NCBI GenBank assembly: GCA_014799565.1
Contig: JAAVHT010000021.1
Span: 108,689 to 172,688, forward strand
Reading direction: 5' to 3'
Length of the DNA stretch: 64,000 nucleotides
Source: Clostridiales bacterium
GTDB taxonomy: Bacteria; Bacillota; Clostridia; Oscillospirales; Oscillospiraceae
Under the pieces are notes generated by a model. That model was not told the origin of the DNA and did not search any database. It saw only the letters and a list, made by a program, of their open reading frames with translations. The translations under genes were made by a program, and so were the position numbers. This document shows, piece by piece, positions 60,917 to 64,000 of this stretch. Positions within the stretch are counted from its first letter, which is position 1, and each line of letters starts with the position of its first letter.

Positions 60917-61617
60917 AACAATGCCCAAACTGCGGCGAGGCCCTGCACCCGGACGCGAACTTCTGCCCCGCCTGTATGCGTCAGCTGGAACCGGGACAGG
61001 AAGTGTCGGGCATTCCCGTTCAAAACGCCGGAGGAAAGCGTACGGGACGATTCTTGCTGTGTGCCGCCGCGCTGGTCGCTGTCATTGCCGCCGTCCTGTT
61101 CTTTGCCATGGGGTACGTGCAGGGAGATAAAGCCGTTGTTGTCTGGACGATGCAGCTTCGCCCCAACGGCGGGGTGGATTCCTTCGCTTTCTGCATGGAG
61201 CGGGATATTGTGGGCTTTGGCTGGGGGCTGAGCGGGACGCCTGAGACCGTCAGCGGGTACCGTGCCCTGCGGACACAGGAGGGAGCCTATCCCGGCGACA
61301 CCCTGTTGAACGCTACGTTAGACAGCTTCGAGAACATGACCGCCACCGACTATGTGAACCTGGTGCGGGTGCGGGACGCCGACGGATACTATTACATCTG
61401 TGAGATCACCGGCCCGTATCAGTATAACCGGGATGACAGCCACGAGCGGGCGGGCATCGTCAACTTCGCCGCCTGCACCTTCTACCGGGTTGGCTTCGTG
61501 GATCTGGTGCCCCAGGCGGTGCTGGATAAGCTGGAAGGGGATGGAGTGATCCAGTGCGTCCTGGACGTGGGGGCCATTGAGGAGACAGAGCAGCTTTGGG
61601 AGATGTTGAGGAAATAA
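60907..61617 (+). CDS. zinc-ribbon membrane protein, partner of the kinase
   Basis: 236 residues, ATG at 60907 inside the kinase end (AAGGAG 8 bases upstream). N-terminal double-cysteine ribbon CPNCGEALHPDANFCPACMRQ (residues 5-25), a membrane helix near 45-68 (FLLCAAALVAVIAAVLFFAMGYV), and a 165-residue extracellular tail (VVWTMQLRPNGGVDSFAFCMERDIVGFG...). The ribbon faces the cytoplasm, where the kinase is. Tight coupling suggests that the kinase and this protein work as a signalling pair. No family for the outer part. Confidence 0.65.
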   Translation: MEMKQCPNCGEALHPDANFCPACMRQLEPGQEVSGIPVQNAGGKRTGRFLLCAAALVAVIAAVLFFAMGYVQGDKAVVVWTMQLRPNGGVDSFAFCMERDIVGFGWGLSGTPETVSGYRALRTQEGAYPGDTLLNATLDSFENMTATDYVNLVRVRDADGYYYICEITGPYQYNRDDSHERAGIVNFAACTFYRVGFVDLVPQAVLDKLEGDGVIQCVLDVGAIEETEQLWEMLRK

Positions 61618-61622
61618 GAAGG

Positions 61623-61749
61623 GCTCCACCCCGTTTAGAACAGGGTGGAGCTTTTCTTTTGCCAGGGGTGGGCGAAGACGCCCTGTAGACTTTCTACGGC
61701 CTTCATAGAAGGTGCTGAGTGTGCCACGGGGAAAGGGGGGCGGCAAAAG
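61623..61749. repeat. ~128-bp direct repeat, copy B (opens with a terminator)
   Basis: Begins 6 bases after the zinc-ribbon stop with stem GCTCCACCC/GGGTGGAGC and TTTTCTTTT; ends CCACGGGGAAAGGGGGGCGGCAAAAG. Pairs with copy A. Confidence 0.75.
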
Positions 61750-61854
61750 TAGCCAATCTCTATACGTGGTTCATACTTCGAGTTTTTTTGTCAATATTTT
61801 AGCATTTAATAACTAAGTTATACAAGTTGTAAAATGCCCATTTGACAAAACCTG

Positions 61855-62004
61855 CTATCTCGCTGGCACAGCGTTGTAAATAGTGATCTTTGATCCAGAA
61901 TACTGTGCCTTTACAATATCTCTTGCACTGCTACCAGAATTAGCTGTTACTCTGGTCTCTGACCTTTTTCCATTCACCGAAAAACTAACGATATAAGTTT
62001 GCAT
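61855..62004 (-). CDS. 49-residue small protein
   Basis: ATG at 62004 with AGAAAGGCGG upstream; TAG at 61855. Reads MQTYIVSFSVNGKRSETR, then VTANSGSSARDIVKAQYS, then GSKITIYNAVPAR. Two beta strands, an alternating helix and a final strand look like a compact ferredoxin-like or small regulatory fold, and I recall similar small 'VNGxR...A..IV.AQ' proteins in Clostridia. Too short for ordinary gene finding. Orientation opposite to the kinase genes. Confidence 0.5.
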   Translation of the reverse strand: MQTYIVSFSVNGKRSETRVTANSGSSARDIVKAQYSGSKITIYNAVPAR

Positions 62005-62145
62005 CCTCTTACCGCCTTTCTGAATTAAGTATATCTGAACTGTACGTCAGTCACGCCGCCCTCACAGTCGCCAATCAACACACAAGAATAAAACTATATC
62101 TAAAATGCCCTCATTCAGATATTGCATATTGAGAGCACATCAGGC

Positions 62146-62697
62146 TTATTGTTCTCCTTCAGACTGCTCGCTTTCACGCTCTCTTATGTCATAGTAAAAC
62201 TTTGCACCGTCAGGTGTAACATCATAGGCAATATTAGTATCCCCGTTGTCATATTGCTCTTTAAGCTTTTCTTGTTGCTCCTTTCGCACTGTGACGTTCT
62301 CTTCATACCAGATTCTAATTGCGAGTTTCATCTTTTCTTCAATCTGACGGTGTCGCACTTCGTCGTTATATTTTTCTGCATATTTGTAAAGTTTATAAAC
62401 AGAAAAAACAATCACACTAAGTACAAGTATTAAACAAATCCGCTTGAAAATCCTTGTATACTCGATTGCAAATACGGCAATCACAGACATTATAACTGAA
62501 AAGGCAATCATAAAGCCAATAAGCGCGCCAGTCATTATAAGTATTTGTTTGAGCCTGCGCTTTAACTTGCTTCCTGTTGTATTTTTGCCATCGCCATTAA
62601 TGGGGTGACTTACCCCGTCTTCAGAAACAATCGCACCACATTTGCGGCAGGACTTCTCGACCGGATCTAGTTCAGCGCCACATTTATCGCAATGCAT
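62146..62697 (-). CDS. zinc-ribbon membrane protein
   Basis: 183 residues, GGAGGACTAAATT before the ATG. N-terminal zinc ribbon MHCDKCGAELDPVEKSCRKCGAI (two CxxC), two membrane helices near 50-75 and 82-100, and a charged helical C-terminus (EEKMKLAIRIWYEENVTVRKEQQEKLKEQY). Low-GC gene. Architecture resembles the kinase partner: a cytoplasmic ribbon plus membrane segments. Its promoter region shares the AAAGTGTTAAGCTG element with the XRE-kinase region. Confidence 0.6.
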   Translation of the reverse strand: MHCDKCGAELDPVEKSCRKCGAIVSEDGVSHPINGDGKNTTGSKLKRRLKQILIMTGALIGFMIAFSVIMSVIAVFAIEYTRIFKRICLILVLSVIVFSVYKLYKYAEKYNDEVRHRQIEEKMKLAIRIWYEENVTVRKEQQEKLKEQYDNGDTNIAYDVTPDGAKFYYDIRERESEQSEGEQ

Positions 62698-62835
62698 AAT
62701 TTAGTCCTCCGTCACATTTAGGCAAAAATGCAACGCTCACTCTTCCGCAAACTGCATGATAGATGGTGCTTGCCAGTTTGATTTTCATAGATATGCCTCC
62801 TCTGTAAATCTTTGAGTTTGTGCCAAGATGCACAC

Positions 62836-62870
62836 AGTATACTCCAAACAAAGCGAAAAGTGTTAAGCTG
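62836..62870 (-). promoter_or_regulatory. promoter/operator of the 62.1-kb zinc-ribbon gene
   Basis: Minus strand TTAACA (62861-62866), 19-base spacer, TATACT (62836-62841); overlaps the shared AAAGTGTTAAGCTG element. The rest of the 342-base gap 62698-63039 holds no gene. Confidence 0.4.
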
Positions 62871-63039
62871 ACAGCATAAGAATGGTCACGTCTAACAATT
62901 GATTCGGTTTTGTTGGGAGATCAAAAACAGTATACCCCATCTGAAAGAATATTGCAACCCATATGTATTTTATTTTCTTTACGTTAGCGTAATACTATAC
63001 ATCCCATCTTGGGCTTAAACTATTTACAGGAGGGATTGC

Positions 63040-63345
63040 ATGGATACGCTTGAACGCATACGCAGTTATATGCAGGCCCGTGGCTGGACGGAATATCGTT
63101 TGGCAAAGGAATCCGGCCTGTCGCAGTCCACCATTACGAATATGTTCACCCGGCATACAGCGCCCAGCGTCCCAACCTTAGAGGCAATCTGTCAGGGTTT
63201 TGGTATCACTCTCTCGCAGTTCTTCTCTGGCTCCAACAACCTAGTGGAGTTAAGCGAAGAACAAATGGTAATGTTTCGAAGGTGGTCTACTTTGACAAAA
63301 CACCAGAAGCAGTTGATTTCTGACTTGATTGACAATATGAAATGA
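63040..63345 (+). CDS. XRE-family regulator
   Basis: 101 residues, CAGGAGGGATTGC before the ATG. Helix-turn-helix at residues 4-60: LERIRSYMQARGWTEYRLAKESGLSQSTITNMFTRHTAPSVPTLEAICQGFGITLSQFF. The C-terminal EQMVMFRRWSTLTKHQKQLISDLI is a helical oligomerisation tail. A common type of element-borne repressor in gut Firmicutes. Lies just inside the right end of element 2. Confidence 0.8.
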   Translation: MDTLERIRSYMQARGWTEYRLAKESGLSQSTITNMFTRHTAPSVPTLEAICQGFGITLSQFFSGSNNLVELSEEQMVMFRRWSTLTKHQKQLISDLIDNMK

Positions 63346-63401
63346 GCCGCCCATATCAGATGGACGGCTGACAATTAGTGGAGGTCTGACCTTCGATTTT
63401 T

Positions 63402-63423
63402 TCTTGACCTCAATTTGACCTCC
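63402..63423 (+). other. paired Int arm-type boxes, right end of element 2
   Basis: TTGACCTC at 63404 and 63415, 11 bp apart, same orientation as the left pair; a weaker TCTGACCTT precedes at 63386. Confidence 0.5.
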
Positions 63424-63540
63424 TGATAGGATGAATGAGGCAACATGAGGGCGAACGAAATAGAACGAAAACCATGCTGAAACACAACGGAACAGCGTGA
63501 AACGAGCCGAAATGAAAGCACAGGAAAAGACCCGGTGCGC

Positions 63541-63586
<46 letters not shown>

Positions 63587-63587
63587 T

Positions 63588-63652
63588 ATGATGTGTGTCC
63601 AGTTTTTTGGAATGTTTATTCGCATTTCAAGATTGGGCACACATCATTTTTT
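63588..63652 (+). terminator. terminator behind the tRNA-fMet fragment
   Basis: 13-bp stem ATGATGTGTGTCC/GGGCACACATCAT with a 34-base loop, then TTTTTT: the expected tRNA gene terminator, now behind the remnant. Confidence 0.7.
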
Positions 63653-64000
63653 GCACGCAAAAGGAACGCAGCTGGTAGAAATACCGACTGCATTTTGCTT
63701 TTTGAAATAGATTTCTTCTGTTTAGGTTGGAGTTTGGTTTCCGATGCTGCTGTGTGGTCTTTTATGGTTGTGGAAGTTCAGATGCTCACGTAAGGAAACT
63801 GTTAGGACGGATATACCGTGGTAGTGATATAGTTCTTAATTCAAATATTTTGTGAGTGGCCGCAAAACCTTGTGAAACAGCGCATTTCCCCGTATTTTTT
63901 GACAACAGGAACCCCCAATTACTACGAATTCACTACCAAGGAATGAGTTTTGATACGACAAAACGCGGGGAAATGCAAACTTACGGTTTAAGACCTGCCA
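63653..64000. other. A/T-rich tail without a supported gene
   Basis: Nothing coding can be supported. An 11-bp inverted repeat GCATTTCCCCG (63882-63892) and CGGGGAAATGC (63966-63976), with extended similarity (GTATTTTTTG/CAAAACGC), spans 95 bases. An open minus-strand frame 63836-64000 runs into the window edge without a start, and may be chance. Confidence 0.35.

Noticed and set aside
63593..63793. 66-codon plus-strand frame after the tRNA-fMet fragment
   Set aside because: Starts inside the terminator hairpin, lacks a ribosome binding site and shows no domain.
63836..64000. Open minus-strand frame into the right edge
   Set aside because: 54 codons with no start visible and no recognisable similarity; cannot be told from chance in A/T-rich DNA.

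Overview
The window reads as chromosome of a GC-rich, low-oxygen, spore-forming Firmicute of the gut Oscillospiraceae/Clostridia type (Flavonifractor or Lawsonibacter-like; inference). Evidence is a GPR germination protease, Firmicute-style ribosome binding sites and sigma-A promoters, YesN/YesM-type sugar regulation, SLH surface proteins, and mobile elements typical of gut Clostridia. No phylogenetic search was run.

1-45 kb is ordinary core chromosome. It starts with a truncated ComEC gene, then a HAD phosphatase, a ferritin-like protein, a GNAT acetyltransferase and PcrA helicase. A long leftward block follows: MBOAT acyltransferase, SGNH-like protein, LepA, NAD synthetase and a pair of short chromate transporters. 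Next come an XRE regulator, Pta, an arginase-family enzyme, rpsT (TTG start), gpr, a YihY/BrkB protein, an SLH/leucine-rich surface protein, DUF1836, DegV, a GntR-ABC exporter operon, and a VanRS-like two-component system next to a VanY-type D,D-carboxypeptidase. From 29.2 to 44.8 kb lies a leftward glycan-use locus: ABC importer, a separate binding protein in operon with a YesM/YesN sensor pair, two phosphorylases of the GH94 type and a GH30 enzyme. Together these suggest import of a beta-gluco-oligosaccharide, phosphorolysis inside the cell and trimming by GH30.

45.1-63.6 kb is an island of lower GC made of two abutting integrative elements. Element 1 (about 45.10-55.42 kb) has a TndX/TnpX-type large serine recombinase, TnpW-like protein, P4-type helicase, MobV-like relaxase, a DUF6076-type protein, a sigma-like protein and a BlaI/BlaR1-like pair without a beta-lactamase. 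It also has several unexplained repeats: six GTAC boxes at 8-bp steps, a 54-bp tandem array, and 69-bp direct repeats bracketing the relaxase. Element 2 (about 55.43-63.59 kb) has an HUH replication protein, small genes, an excisionase, a tyrosine integrase and paired TTGACCTC boxes near both ends. It ends in a 46-nt 3' piece of an initiator tRNA-fMet gene.

The most interesting candidate for an undescribed system is inside element 2. An XRE regulator is divergent from an atypical Ser/Thr kinase (Arg at the usual VAIK lysine) that overlaps a zinc-ribbon membrane protein gene. This 2-kb cassette is bracketed by two diverged ~128-bp direct repeats, each opening with a terminator. A defence or host-signalling role is inference only. 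All coordinates, motifs and repeats were read by eye; no database search or folding was run.
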